Shown piece by piece: positions 28,501 through 35,367 of a stretch of 35,367 nucleotides of DNA. Within the stretch, counting starts at the first letter, position 1. Each line of letters begins with the position of its first letter. Both the position numbers and the translations under genes were made by a program. Below the pieces are notes generated by a model that was given only the letters and a program-made list of their open reading frames with translations, had not been told where the DNA came from and made no database searches. Origin of the DNA: Bacteroidota bacterium (GTDB taxonomy: Bacteria; Bacteroidota; Bacteroidia; Bacteroidales; UBA1402); contig JAUZOU010000003.1 of the NCBI GenBank assembly GCA_030706285.1, positions 1 to 35,367 on the forward strand. Reading direction: 5' to 3'.

Positions 28501-31500
28501 CATTGAGCACGGCACTTCCCAGTGCAGCCCAGCCCCCGTTGTCCTTAAATCCTGAAAGCCGCAATTCATCAGCCCAGATTTCCAGCGATTTAACCGTACC
28601 GCTTTTGTTCCGGATCCCGATCATGATGGTTTCCACATCTGAGAGCGTCGGATTTCCTTTTATTTTGACCTTGTTTTGTTCATTATCAGGATCATATTCT
28701 GAATATTCGGTTGTGTAGTTTCCTCCTGAGACTGCGTTTCGTTTGGTCTTGAGTTTGGTAAACAAATCAAACGGGATGTCAAGATAATTATTCTCTGGCC
28801 AGATAGAACGTGCCGTGTTTACATAAAAGGGTGAGATTTCCAATGGCACTTCATATTCATAATAGTTGCTCTGGTTGTCGGAACCTAAGCGAATAAACAC
28901 TGTTGTTTCATAATTCTTCGGCGGATTCAGGTCATTCTGAAGCGCCTCGGCATGAACAAACAGTTGAATCCGTTTATATTGTCTAAAATCGTATGACGTG
29001 TTTTTATAAATCGCCCTGGCGTCATTCGGCGACAGATTGTTTACCCGTAGAGCCAGGGATTGTTCATCTTCCAGATAGACACCAGGCTGGCTGGGATCCG
29101 TTTCCTGTTCAACACCAGGTGGCAACTTATAGTTGATGGGGCTTCTTCCGGAATTTTCCTCCAGACTGACGGTCGATACATCCATCGTCGCATCGGAAAT
29201 CGGTACCGATCCGGCTGTATAAAGATCTTTCGTATACGAGCGCCAGTCTCCGCGTACCAATTCCAACGTACCGAACCTCAGAATCACACTGTCCTGAAAA
29301 CCGGTCAGAAACAGGCGCATAAACCGGATGCTGCTGAACCCGTTTATGGTACCTACTTTCTTTTCGTAGTCTGTAATGGGCACTTTAAACTGATACCATT
29401 TCACCTTGGCGGTTTTGCCGTTTTTCAAGGTAACGGTAGCAACTCGCTTATCATTGATAAAATTCTGCCCGACGATGGTATCGGACGGCCTTAATGAAAC
29501 CCGGTATTGATAATACCGTTCCGATTCATTCAGCGTAAAATCGAGGTTGATATCCTCGACATTGGGCAAGGTCGTAGCTGCTGTAGAATAGGTCTCATTG
29601 GTATATTCTGGGGGTAATGAGTTGCCTTCTGTTCCGTTGTAATGTTTGTAACGATCCAGAATGTCCGTTTTTTTACTGTCAAAATCAGAGCCTCTGAAAT
29701 AATGGTAATCATCCCCGGCCGGGTCATTCAACGGAGAGAATTTATCGTCTGTCATTTCTTCCAGCGCTGTCGGGTTTAATTTGGCTTTGACTCCTTTTAC
29801 ATAATCCGAAACGCCAGGCCAGGTTGCTTCTTCTTCGTCCGACAAACCATCCAGACCGACATCCTGTTTAACCCTGACACCTGCGGTATTGTCAAACGAA
29901 TAGGCCGTTGATGATTTGCTGGAAACCTTTCCCCAGGCCGTTTCGCTGACAAGCGATGCATCCGACGCATTCGTCGGCAGTCCATTTTCAAACGAGCGTT
30001 TGCCATCTTTCAGCACATCTTCTGATATCTCGCCCAGGTCAAAGTAGAGATCACCGCCAGTGGCCACATCCGTTGAGTCGTATACAAACGGGTCCATCAG
30101 CCAGAACTCTATGTATTCGACATTATTGGATTCGAAATTCGTATAGCCGGACTCTATCTTGCGCATGATACCGCCCCAGCGTTTTTCAGGATGAGACAAT
30201 GTTCCATCCGCTTGCATGCCATCCACATCATAATTATATGGGCCACGCTGTTTGGGATAAAAAGCAAGGTTCATGACTGGCAAAATGCCAACCTGGTTAA
30301 ACGCAATGTCCCTGTCCGGAAAGATTTCTTTTTCATTGACAACACGGACATAATGGTTGGAGAGTTGGTCGACATCGTTGCGCAGATGACTCGGTGTCTG
30401 TGAACTGTTGTTGTAGTTTAATGTTCCGTCAATGGAATACCAGGCCAGCAGGGCACGGTTGTAGCCATAGGCCAGATCGTTTGATTTGGCGGCCTCCGGG
30501 AACAGCCCCCCGGAAGGATCGTAAGGCGTACTGGCCAAGAACCATTGCGTCATATCCTTCAGGTTATACGTCTTTTTGGCTGATTCAAAATCATCCACGT
30601 AAGAAACATTTTTCAGTTCGCTGGATGTTCCGGCTACCAGTTTGGCATATTCTGCGCTGACAGTCAAACTTGAAGGCTTGGTTGCTTCAATCAGCGGAAG
30701 CTTGTCCACCAGATTGGTCAGCAATTGCGATTCTGTCTTGAAGGATGTGTTCACTCCGAAAATGGTATTCGAAACAGATTCATAACCCATATCGACCTTG
30801 GTGGTTAGCGGTGTTTCAGACAGATGCATCATGGTACCGCCCAAACTGAAATTATCATTGAACTTATAATTCAAGGCGAGCCCGGTCATGGTTTTTCGAA
30901 CCATACTGTAGGTGGACTGATCTTCGCAAGTCGCATTAATCGCTGTTCCGGAGGTAATCAGGTCGGAATTCGTAATGGTCACCGTTCCGGAAATATAATC
31001 CACGGTATAATCGACATTCTCCGTCAACTTCTGACCTCCGGCCGTAACAGTCACAGATCCTTGAGCCACATTGGTCGCACCAAGGGATATGGTGGCGCCC
31101 GAAGAAGCCTTGTATTCACCGGTGATCCGGAACTTATTCTTCTCAGACAATTGCTGAGCCACCGTCAACGTCGAATCATAAAGTTCCTCGAACACATATT
31201 TGTCTGCCAATGCATCATCGCCGATCGCCTGGCGCAAATGGGATCCGAAGGGCTCCAGCACCGGAAATATGATACGGCCATACGTGGACTGAACGGTATA
31301 ACCCTCCACAAAGTCGAACAATCCGTCCGGATAGGCTTGTTGTTTGGAGTTCAGCCTGTCCAGTCCCATCACTTTCAGCAGCAAGGTGTTTTTGATTTTC
31401 CCTTCCGTCAGGTAAGTCATATCTGTCCCTACAGAATCACTCTGATAAACCACATTCAGTTTAAAACCATCCGATTGAAGGTTATAGGCATCGCCAAGGG

Positions 31501-33052
31501 TATATACGTTTTTCATCATCAAATCCCAAGTCGGTGCTGATGGTGAACAATTGGTTCCTTTCAACAACTTCAGAAACAAGGTTTGGGGTGCCTGGATGCC
31601 ATCAGTGGAAAATTCTCCGACTTGATACGTCTGCCCACCTTTCGAGTATTCATAGGCCACGGCCAAAATTTCATCACTGTTGAGCGCCTGCTTGAGAGAT
31701 ATATAGCCCAATGTACTGTTCAAGGTATATTCAGACGCATCCAAACGCCGGGCACTTTCCAGCCGTTCGTAATCTTCTCCTACCGCAAGGCCGATTGGTG
31801 AAAGCGTAGAATTGACATCGCTGAACGTACGGGCGCCCGCATATTGATTGGTAATTTCGGAATAAAGGCTGTTGCTTCCGTTGGATGGATAGGTTCCGGT
31901 CGAGGTCCAGTGTGAATTGCTGATGTATGCAGGTTCAGCCAGATCGGCAAAAGCGACAATGTTTCTGGCATTGTCCAATGTACTGGTTTTGTTGGTGACC
32001 CAGACTTCAACCTTCGTAACGGTCATACCGGAAGAGACATACGGTAATTTACTCATCCAGGTATCATAATGATCGCGAAAATAATGAGACAGGAAAAAAT
32101 GCCTGTTCTCATCATAGTTATCGACTGCCAGGTCAAATTTTCTGGACTGCGCACCGCCTTCGAGACTGACCGATTTTGTCTGTGAATTTTGTTGGGATAC
32201 CACCGTTGCCACAGATAACTTTCCGAACTGCAACTCGGTCTTGACTCCAAATAACGATGAACCGCCTGTGATCAGGGAACTGTTCAATGGCATGCTGACA
32301 TTACCGGCCTCTATCGACTTAATGATATCGTCCTCTTTGCCATCATAGTGTAATTTGACAGACTTGGCATCATAATTGAAGGTGGCCTGTGTGTCATAAT
32401 TCATGTTGACATCGATCTTGTCTCCCACTTTTCCATTGACACTCATCTGAATCTGAGGGTCAAAATTGAACATCGTTTTGTTTCGTGCCGTTTCAGATAA
32501 AGAGGGATTGTCCACTTTATTGGTTTTTAAGCCGAATTTAGTTTCAATGGATCCCTGCGTTTTAAGCCGGACGCCTCCTTCACCAAAAATTTTGTCACCG
32601 AGCCCAAGATCAAACTGCATATCCGTCAGGGAAAAATCCTGACCCTTTTTCGTATAATCAACCTTGTTTTTTTCTTTCCAATAAGCGGCAGAAGACTGTT
32701 GTTGCTGGTACTTCAGGTATTCCTGCTGGGTCAGGTTGATCGGGGTCCCGATTTTAGTATCGCCCAGGTAGGTGACCAGAGAATACAGTCCGGTTTCCGG
32801 ATCATATTCCACTTTAGACTCAATGTTCGATGGATTTTTCAAGTCTCCGGTTTTACTTTCCGTCAGGTCTTCCATCGTTTCCGGGATCGTTTTCGATACG
32901 GGATGAACCGGACGTTTGGCTTCTGCCAAGGCACTGTCTTGCTGTCCGGCAGCCATATTCACCTCAGTTTGTGGTGACGCCGCTGAAAAGATACTGAATG
33001 CACCGGCCAGTGAAAACAGTAAAAATAGCAGGATGGACAGTGGACGTTTCAA
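25589..33052 (-). CDS. sprA: SprA/Sov, type IX secretion outer-membrane translocon
   Basis: This is the giant outer-membrane beta-barrel that carries type IX secretion (T9SS) cargo across the outer membrane of Bacteroidota. It has 2487 residues, within the usual 2300-2550. The N-terminal signal is FLLFSLAGAFSIFSA. Typical SprA_N-type segments follow: VEYDPETGLYSLVTYLGDTKIGTP split across about 80-105, LTQQEYLKYQ, DMQFDLGLGDKIFGEGGVRLKTQG in parts near 145-170, and FNFDPQIQMSVNGKVGDKI. The barrel strands continue to a C-terminal SDFGVSIRFSLTR. A Lys/Pro/Thr-rich stretch without structure lies at about residues 1895-1945 (27220-27370). It begins 5 nt after ruvA. The linkage with ruvA is, from memory, common in this phylum. 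No T9SS cargo with a sorting domain is visible in the window. Confidence 0.96.
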   Translation of the reverse strand: MKRPLSILLFLLFSLAGAFSIFSAASPQTEVNMAAGQQDSALAEAKRPVHPVSKTIPETMEDLTESKTGDLKNPSNIESKVEYDPETGLYSLVTYLGDTKIGTPINLTQQEYLKYQQQQSSAAYWKEKNKVDYTKKGQDFSLTDMQFDLGLGDKIFGEGGVRLKTQGSIETKFGLKTNKVDNPSLSETARNKTMFNFDPQIQMSVNGKVGDKIDVNMNYDTQATFNYDAKSVKLHYDGKEDDIIKSIEAGNVSMPLNSSLITGGSSLFGVKTELQFGKLSVATVVSQQNSQTKSVSLEGGAQSRKFDLAVDNYDENRHFFLSHYFRDHYDTWMSKLPYVSSGMTVTKVEVWVTNKTSTLDNARNIVAFADLAEPAYISNSHWTSTGTYPSNGSNSLYSEITNQYAGARTFSDVNSTLSPIGLAVGEDYERLESARRLDASEYTLNSTLGYISLKQALNSDEILAVAYEYSKGGQTYQVGEFSTDGIQAPQTLFLKLLKGTNCSPSAPTWDLMMKNVYTLGDAYNLQSDGFKLNVVYQSDSVGTDMTYLTEGKIKNTLLLKVMGLDRLNSKQQAYPDGLFDFVEGYTVQSTYGRIIFPVLEPFGSHLRQAIGDDALADKYVFEELYDSTLTVAQQLSEKNKFRITGEYKASSGATISLGATNVAQGSVTVTAGGQKLTENVDYTVDYISGTVTITNSDLITSGTAINATCEDQSTYSMVRKTMTGLALNYKFNDNFSLGGTMMHLSETPLTTKVDMGYESVSNTIFGVNTSFKTESQLLTNLVDKLPLIEATKPSSLTVSAEYAKLVAGTSSELKNVSYVDDFESAKKTYNLKDMTQWFLASTPYDPSGGLFPEAAKSNDLAYGYNRALLAWYSIDGTLNYNNSSQTPSHLRNDVDQLSNHYVRVVNEKEIFPDRDIAFNQVGILPVMNLAFYPKQRGPYNYDVDGMQADGTLSHPEKRWGGIMRKIESGYTNFESNNVEYIEFWLMDPFVYDSTDVATGGDLYFDLGEISEDVLKDGKRSFENGLPTNASDASLVSETAWGKVSSKSSTAYSFDNTAGVRVKQDVGLDGLSDEEEATWPGVSDYVKGVKAKLNPTALEEMTDDKFSPLNDPAGDDYHYFRGSDFDSKKTDILDRYKHYNGTEGNSLPPEYTNETYSTAATTLPNVEDINLDFTLNESERYYQYRVSLRPSDTIVGQNFINDKRVATVTLKNGKTAKVKWYQFKVPITDYEKKVGTINGFSSIRFMRLFLTGFQDSVILRFGTLELVRGDWRSYTKDLYTAGSVPISDATMDVSTVSLEENSGRSPINYKLPPGVEQETDPSQPGVYLEDEQSLALRVNNLSPNDARAIYKNTSYDFRQYKRIQLFVHAEALQNDLNPPKNYETTVFIRLGSDNQSNYYEYEVPLEISPFYVNTARSIWPENNYLDIPFDLFTKLKTKRNAVSGGNYTTEYSEYDPDNEQNKVKIKGNPTLSDVETIMIGIRNKSGTVKSLEIWADELRLSGFKDNGGWAALGSAVLNVSDLGTVTASGKYITDGFGGLEESVSQRRQDTYSQYNISFNTDLGRLFPEKAKVNFPFYYSISKERTLPKYDPLNEDLLLKDVLKSTKSKAVRDSILNYSQTLKTYKSMNFSNVRINLKSKTPMPFDPANFSFNYNSTESDEHDPTTEYEITQNYQGGVNYNYASPLKPWQPFANDKKMTSSWLKLLKELNLNFLPNSVTASSKLTRYYYELQSRNLSTTSAEELATPLTVSKNFLWNSDLVVNWNLTKNLKLNASVNNQAEVEETRYAPVNKALYATEYENWKDTVSRSLRSFGTPLNYSQTVNLTWQVPLNRLPAFDFLTLNSQYNAVYNWERSTTSGTDNDLGNQISNQRTMSMTASANMTTLYNKSAFLKKILAQANKPTPQRPVTTKKTEKQTAGKKAPDDKSVKPQDKKTPGAVPATPVKTSRKFEKEVNLFADSAILIKHGLKNKRVFAVAVDSAGKKVQLDYHIKDENSLAVKGPKDGTVKITVLQKPELEEEDWYKPVSFIARTLMSVRNVSVIYKQSDGLTIPGFKPETGLISQTDYGTAPGWDYALGFQGSDYLQKALDKNWLVLDTVMTPAYMTKNTDLRVKASLEILPSLKIEFNGARAWNFNTEIQYMYDGMPETRTGNFTMTTIALSTAFESSKASNGYRSKAFETFLANRSMIASRLEEKMAGKLYPSTGFLKDTPLAGSVYNKSNGAFDLNSADVLIPAFLAAYSGKDARTSSLDLFPGLLSMLPNWSISYDGLSKLEFIRKYFKSVTLNHNYTCTYGVSSFSTYSTWQNAGDGLGFVRDVLTNSAVPSSMYDISAVTLTESFNPLLRIQGTLNSGLTLNTEITKTRALSLSISGGQIIETDQNQIGAGTGYKLSDFHPWGFMKGSKVKNDLNLTGNLKYKDMHALLRKIEGDYTQASSGNKTFVVELSGDYTMSKNMNLVLFYDLESSVPLVSSYPVRSSDFGVSIRFSLTR

Positions 33053-33057
33053 TCGAG

Positions 33058-33648
33058 TTACAGCAATTTAAGCGCAGCCTTGACAACCTGCTCAACAGGC
33101 ATATCAGGAGCCTCAACCATTAATTTGTTAACCGCTTTTTGTGAAGCGGACAGAGGAAATCCAAGCATCTGCAACGCAGCCAATGCTTCCGAACGGACCT
33201 GGTTGCTGGTCGAAGAAACAAGTGGCATATCGGATTGCAACAGTTTCGATTTTTGAATTTTATCCTTCAGATCGACCAGAATGCGCTGAGCTGTCCTAAT
33301 CCCGATACCCTTGACGGACTGCAACATGGATACATTTTCACTGACGATGCCTTGTTTCAATTCCTCTACCGTCAACGAAGACAGGATCATACGGGCTGTA
33401 TTCGCCCCCACACCGGAGACGCCTATCAGCAGCAGAAAGATATCCCGTTCTTCCATTTTTGAGAAACCGAACAACAAATAGGCATCTTCCCGGATGGCTT
33501 CATACACATAAAGTTTGCACTCGGATTGCGATTGGATCGCCGTATAGGTATTCAGGCTGATTTGCAGAAGGTACCCTATTCCATGGTTGTCCAATACCAC
33601 TGATGTTGGCGTCAGTGATTCCACGTTTCCTTTAATATATTCGATCAT
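33058..33648 (-). CDS. ruvA: Holliday junction branch migration protein RuvA
   Basis: RuvA binds Holliday junctions as a tetramer and loads the RuvB motor for branch migration. ATG at 33648 gives 196 residues starting MIEYIKGNVESL, the standard RuvA start; the frame to 33669 adds seven unneeded residues. Domain I is an OB fold (NHGIGYLLQISLNTY near 25-39, and ..EDAYLLFGF near 60). Domain II has paired helix-hairpin-helix motifs (GVSGVGANTARMIL and VKGIGIRTAQRIL). Domain III is the C-terminal three-helix RuvB-binding part (EALAALQMLGF and APDMPVEQVVKAALKLL). The downstream sprA gene begins 5 nt after the stop. A large inverted repeat lies just upstream of the start. Confidence 0.98.
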   Translation of the reverse strand: MIEYIKGNVESLTPTSVVLDNHGIGYLLQISLNTYTAIQSQSECKLYVYEAIREDAYLLFGFSKMEERDIFLLLIGVSGVGANTARMILSSLTVEELKQGIVSENVSMLQSVKGIGIRTAQRILVDLKDKIQKSKLLQSDMPLVSSTSNQVRSEALAALQMLGFPLSASQKAVNKLMVEAPDMPVEQVVKAALKLL

Positions 33649-33656
33649 AGCTGAGT

Positions 33657-33760
33657 CTGTTGATGGCACCGGCAGCCATACCGCCGGTTTTTTATAAACG
33701 GAAGAATGGCTGAAAACGTATGTGGTGTAGTAAAATATTGTCCGGCGGCACCATCAACAG
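33657..33760. repeat. 104-bp inverted repeat between GH105 and ruvA
   Basis: The outer arms ctgttgatgg (33657-33666) and ccatcaacag (33751-33760) pair perfectly over 10 bp. The inner arms ccgccgg (33681-33687) and ccggcgg (33742-33748) pair over 7 bp. Between them lie bulges of 14 and 2 nt, and the loop is 54 nt. It ends 8 bp before the ruvA start. It could be an RNA leader structure for ruvA or a small non-autonomous mobile element; I see no flanking direct repeat. The plus strand also has a short stem followed by a T-run (33669-33692). Confidence 0.45.
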
Positions 33761-33826
33761 CTCAAACTGTTCACTTGAGTAAATTTACCGCTTGTTACTT
33801 TTGACGTTGAAACACGTTATACTGAT

Positions 33827-34981
33827 TCACCGGTTAAGTTCGAGGCAGGCCATGATAAAAACGCCGGTGGCTTTGCCATCATCACTCCGGACCGGGGTAT
33901 GAATGTAATAATCGTAACTGCCGTCACGGTAGGGCGTTCCTCCCAAACCCGCCACTTCACAGCAATGAGTGATTGAAATGGTTCCATTTGGATTGGTTAC
34001 AATCAGGTGCTTTTTAATGCCTTTAAAGGCTTTCAACGCTATCTTCCTGTAACCGGCAGGCAAATAGCCCTTGTTCGTCGCTTTAGCGTAGAAATACATC
34101 ATCATGGCTGAGACAGAGCCTTCGAGAAAATTACCGTTCCTGTTTCCCTGATCGACGACCTGATACCAAAGGCCAGTTTGTTTATCCTGATACTTGAGCA
34201 TACCGTCAGCCAACGTTCTGACCAATTTAATCACGTCAGCCCGTTGAGGATGTGTGGCTGGAATGTAGTCCAGGTTATCCACCAATGCCATGGCATACCA
34301 ACCGATGGATCTGCCCCAGAAATTGGGAGACGTACCGGTTACCGGATTGGCCCATTTTTGAGAGCAGCTTTCGTCCCAGCCATGGTAAAACAGGCCGGTT
34401 TTCTGATCATAGGTATGTTTGGCTACCGTTATAAGCTGATGGATGGCCTCATCAATGCAGGCAGGCTGATTGAATGTTGCCCCGTATTGGGAAAGGAAGG
34501 GAGAAGCCATGTACAATCCGTCCAGCCACATCTGATGAGTGTAGACTTTCTTGTGCCAGAATCCACCGTCAGCTGTCCTTGGTTGTCCTTTAAATTGCTG
34601 AAGCAAAGTATCCATGGCCATCCGGAATCGTTTTTCACCTGTCGCTTCATACAGATAAAACAACACTTTACCCGAATTGATGAAATCCAGGTTATAGTTA
34701 TCCATTTTATAGAGATAAATTGAACCGTCTGAACCGATCAGGCTGTCTCCCCATTGATAGACATAATTGAAATACGTTTTGTTGCCTGTCGCTTTCCACA
34801 ATTTCATAAAGGCACATCCCCCAAGCCCTTGGGTATAGCCTGGAAACAAACGCGTTCCATAATCATACTGGTAAAGATGTGGAAAACGCACCATCTCAGA
34901 CTCCGCCATCCTGACAGACATTGTTGCCTGGATACCACCCAGCAGGCAAAGAAAAACAACTGTAAACATCAGTTTTTTCAT
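33827..34981 (-). CDS. GH105 unsaturated glucuronyl/rhamnogalacturonyl hydrolase
   Basis: The family removes the unsaturated uronic acid left by polysaccharide lyases, mostly from rhamnogalacturonan-type oligosaccharides. ATG at 34981 (MKKLMFTVVFLCLLGGIQA, a signal peptide) gives 384 residues. The frame runs upstream to 35086, but that part is the leader region. Family motifs on the (alpha/alpha)6 barrel are THQMWLDGLYMASPF at 148-162 with the catalytic Asp154, FYHGWDE at 198-204, NFWGRSIGWYAMAL at 220-233 and the C-terminal EVAGLGGTPYRDGSYDYYI in parts near 342-360. It has its own promoter, so it is not part of the mannan operon. No lyase gene is visible beside it, and the precise substrate is not shown by the sequence. 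Confidence 0.93.
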   Translation of the reverse strand: MKKLMFTVVFLCLLGGIQATMSVRMAESEMVRFPHLYQYDYGTRLFPGYTQGLGGCAFMKLWKATGNKTYFNYVYQWGDSLIGSDGSIYLYKMDNYNLDFINSGKVLFYLYEATGEKRFRMAMDTLLQQFKGQPRTADGGFWHKKVYTHQMWLDGLYMASPFLSQYGATFNQPACIDEAIHQLITVAKHTYDQKTGLFYHGWDESCSQKWANPVTGTSPNFWGRSIGWYAMALVDNLDYIPATHPQRADVIKLVRTLADGMLKYQDKQTGLWYQVVDQGNRNGNFLEGSVSAMMMYFYAKATNKGYLPAGYRKIALKAFKGIKKHLIVTNPNGTISITHCCEVAGLGGTPYRDGSYDYYIHTPVRSDDGKATGVFIMACLELNR

Positions 34982-35001
34982 CTGATAATCATTTTTTTTG
35001 T

Positions 35002-35073
35002 TTAAGGACAGATGCAACACCGCATGCCGATGATCCTCTGCTTGAGTGCCTGGTACAGGCATGCGCGTTTCAT
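35002..35073 (-). CDS. Tiny 23-codon leader ORF (copy B of the leader-like element)
   Basis: An ATG at 35073 opens a 23-residue ORF that begins MKRACLYQALK and ends GMRCCICP, stopping 20 nt before the GH105 start. Copy A at 19944-19979 shares MKRACLY, with only synonymous codon changes at the Arg, Leu and Tyr codons. The transcribed strand can form an 8-bp stem, CGCATGCC (35065-35058) with GGCATGCG (35028-35021), or a competing hairpin GCCTG/CAGGC (35060-35048). An internal ATG at 35025 gives a 7-residue alternative, MRCCICP. There is no clear ribosome-binding site. Whether it is translated is unknown. Confidence 0.4.
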   Translation of the reverse strand: MKRACLYQALKQRIIGMRCCICP

Positions 35074-35100
35074 AAAAAATGTTCAATTTCCGTATGGTAA

Positions 35101-35108
35101 CAAAGTTA
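35101..35108 (-). promoter_or_regulatory. Candidate -7 element of the GH105 promoter
   Basis: The minus strand reads TAACTTTG, matching TAnnTTTG. It comes directly after the terminator of the gene to the right and would start a transcript about 20 nt before the tiny leader ORF. I see no matching TTTG at the -33 position. Confidence 0.45.
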
Positions 35109-35142
35109 AAAAAAAGCAGAGAATCTTCCGACTTTCTGCTTC
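35107..35142 (-). terminator. Intrinsic terminator of the gene at the right edge
   Basis: On the minus strand AAGCAGA (35141-35135) pairs with TCTGCTT (35120-35114) over 7 bp, and a run of T residues follows. It lies about 40 nt after the stop at 35183, so the right-edge gene and GH105 are separate transcription units. Confidence 0.7.
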
Positions 35143-35182
35143 TTTATTCAATGATAGACACTATCTATCGTATTTGTCCGGA

Positions 35183-35367
35183 TTAATTGGCTGACACCAG
35201 TTTCCAAGGGACAAAATAACCTCCGGCCAGAATCTTGGCCCGTATGGTTGCGGCATTGCCTTCATACTTCGGGCAAACCCGGTCTGCGACGATATTATAG
35301 TCGTTCCAGCGTTTGGCAACCCGGATCAATGCCGGATAAATTTTGCCCTCGCAGGGAAATTCAAGCA
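35183..35367 (-). CDS. C-terminal end of an unrecognised protein, start off the right edge
   Basis: Sixty residues and a stop (TAA at 35185-35183) are in one open frame that continues past the edge. Segments include EFPCEGKIYPAL, RVAKRWNDYNIVADRVCP and the end LAGGYFVPWKLVSAN. Codon usage resembles the neighbouring genes, and an intrinsic terminator follows, both of which support a real gene. I do not recognise the family from this fragment. The two Cys residues and the aromatic content suggest a folded domain, with no visible transmembrane segment or T9SS sorting tail. Confidence 0.6.
   Translation of the reverse strand, partial: LEFPCEGKIYPALIRVAKRWNDYNIVADRVCPKYEGNAATIRAKILAGGYFVPWKLVSAN

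Noticed and set aside
33669-33692. Plus-strand intrinsic terminator (short stem followed by T-run)
   Set aside because: No plus-strand gene lies upstream to be terminated; it is more simply part of the larger inverted repeat.
34982-35086. N-terminal extension of GH105 up to 35086
   Set aside because: It overlaps the leader element in another frame and would bury the signal peptide behind 35 extra residues.
1-35367. CRISPR arrays, tRNA and rRNA genes, complete insertion sequences
   Set aside because: I found no regularly spaced repeats, no cloverleaf with conserved tRNA arms, no rRNA-like sequence and no transposase frame.

Overview
The window is a Bacteroidota chromosome segment, most likely from Bacteroidales. 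The evidence is a SusC/SusD pair, two further lipoproteins with the position and architecture of surface glycan-binding proteins, lipobox-type lipoproteins, promoter elements of the TAnnTTTG type, and a SprA/Sov gene (type IX secretion) next to ruvA. Every gene that I accept lies on the minus strand, so transcription runs from right to left.

From about 25.0 kb down to position 1 there is one polysaccharide-utilisation locus (PUL) for beta-mannan, glucomannan or galactomannan. In transcription order it holds susC, susD, two TIG-type surface glycan-binding lipoproteins, a surface GH26 mannanase with a CBM35/6-like module, a CE7 acetyl esterase with an N-terminal jelly roll, a 1525-residue enzyme carrying GH3, GH5_7 and GH26 catalytic domains in one chain, a GH130 mannosylglucose phosphorylase, a GH27 alpha-galactosidase, a GPH/MFS sugar symporter, a GH94 cellobiose phosphorylase, a cellobiose 2-epimerase, and a GH5_2 endoglucanase-like lipoprotein cut by the left edge. 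Most gaps are 3-20 nt. The longer gaps (111, 113, 85 and 61 nt) are worth reading, because the first two contain clear secondary structure.

The inferred pathway is as follows. The surface GH26 cuts the polymer, and the glycan-binding proteins with SusCD bind and import oligosaccharides. In the periplasm GH27 removes galactose, CE7 removes acetyl groups, and the tri-catalytic enzyme shortens the chain. The symporter takes disaccharides into the cytoplasm. There the epimerase converts the reducing-end mannose to glucose, so mannobiose becomes Man-Glc (cleaved by GH130) and Glc-Man becomes cellobiose (cleaved by GH94). No PUL regulator, mannose isomerase or phosphomannomutase is visible.

From 25.0 to 25.6 kb there is a non-coding stretch with the likely susC promoter, an inverted repeat and one doubtful small ORF. 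From 25.6 to 33.6 kb lie sprA/sov and ruvA. From 33.8 to 35.0 kb there is a lone GH105 unsaturated-glucuronyl hydrolase gene with its own promoter. The right edge holds the C-terminal end of an unrecognised protein followed by an intrinsic terminator.

The two most unusual things are the GH3-GH5_7-GH26 triple fusion, and a short element present twice. The element lies just upstream of the SGBP gene within the PUL and just upstream of GH105. It encodes a tiny peptide starting MKRACLY, and it can form two mutually exclusive hairpins.
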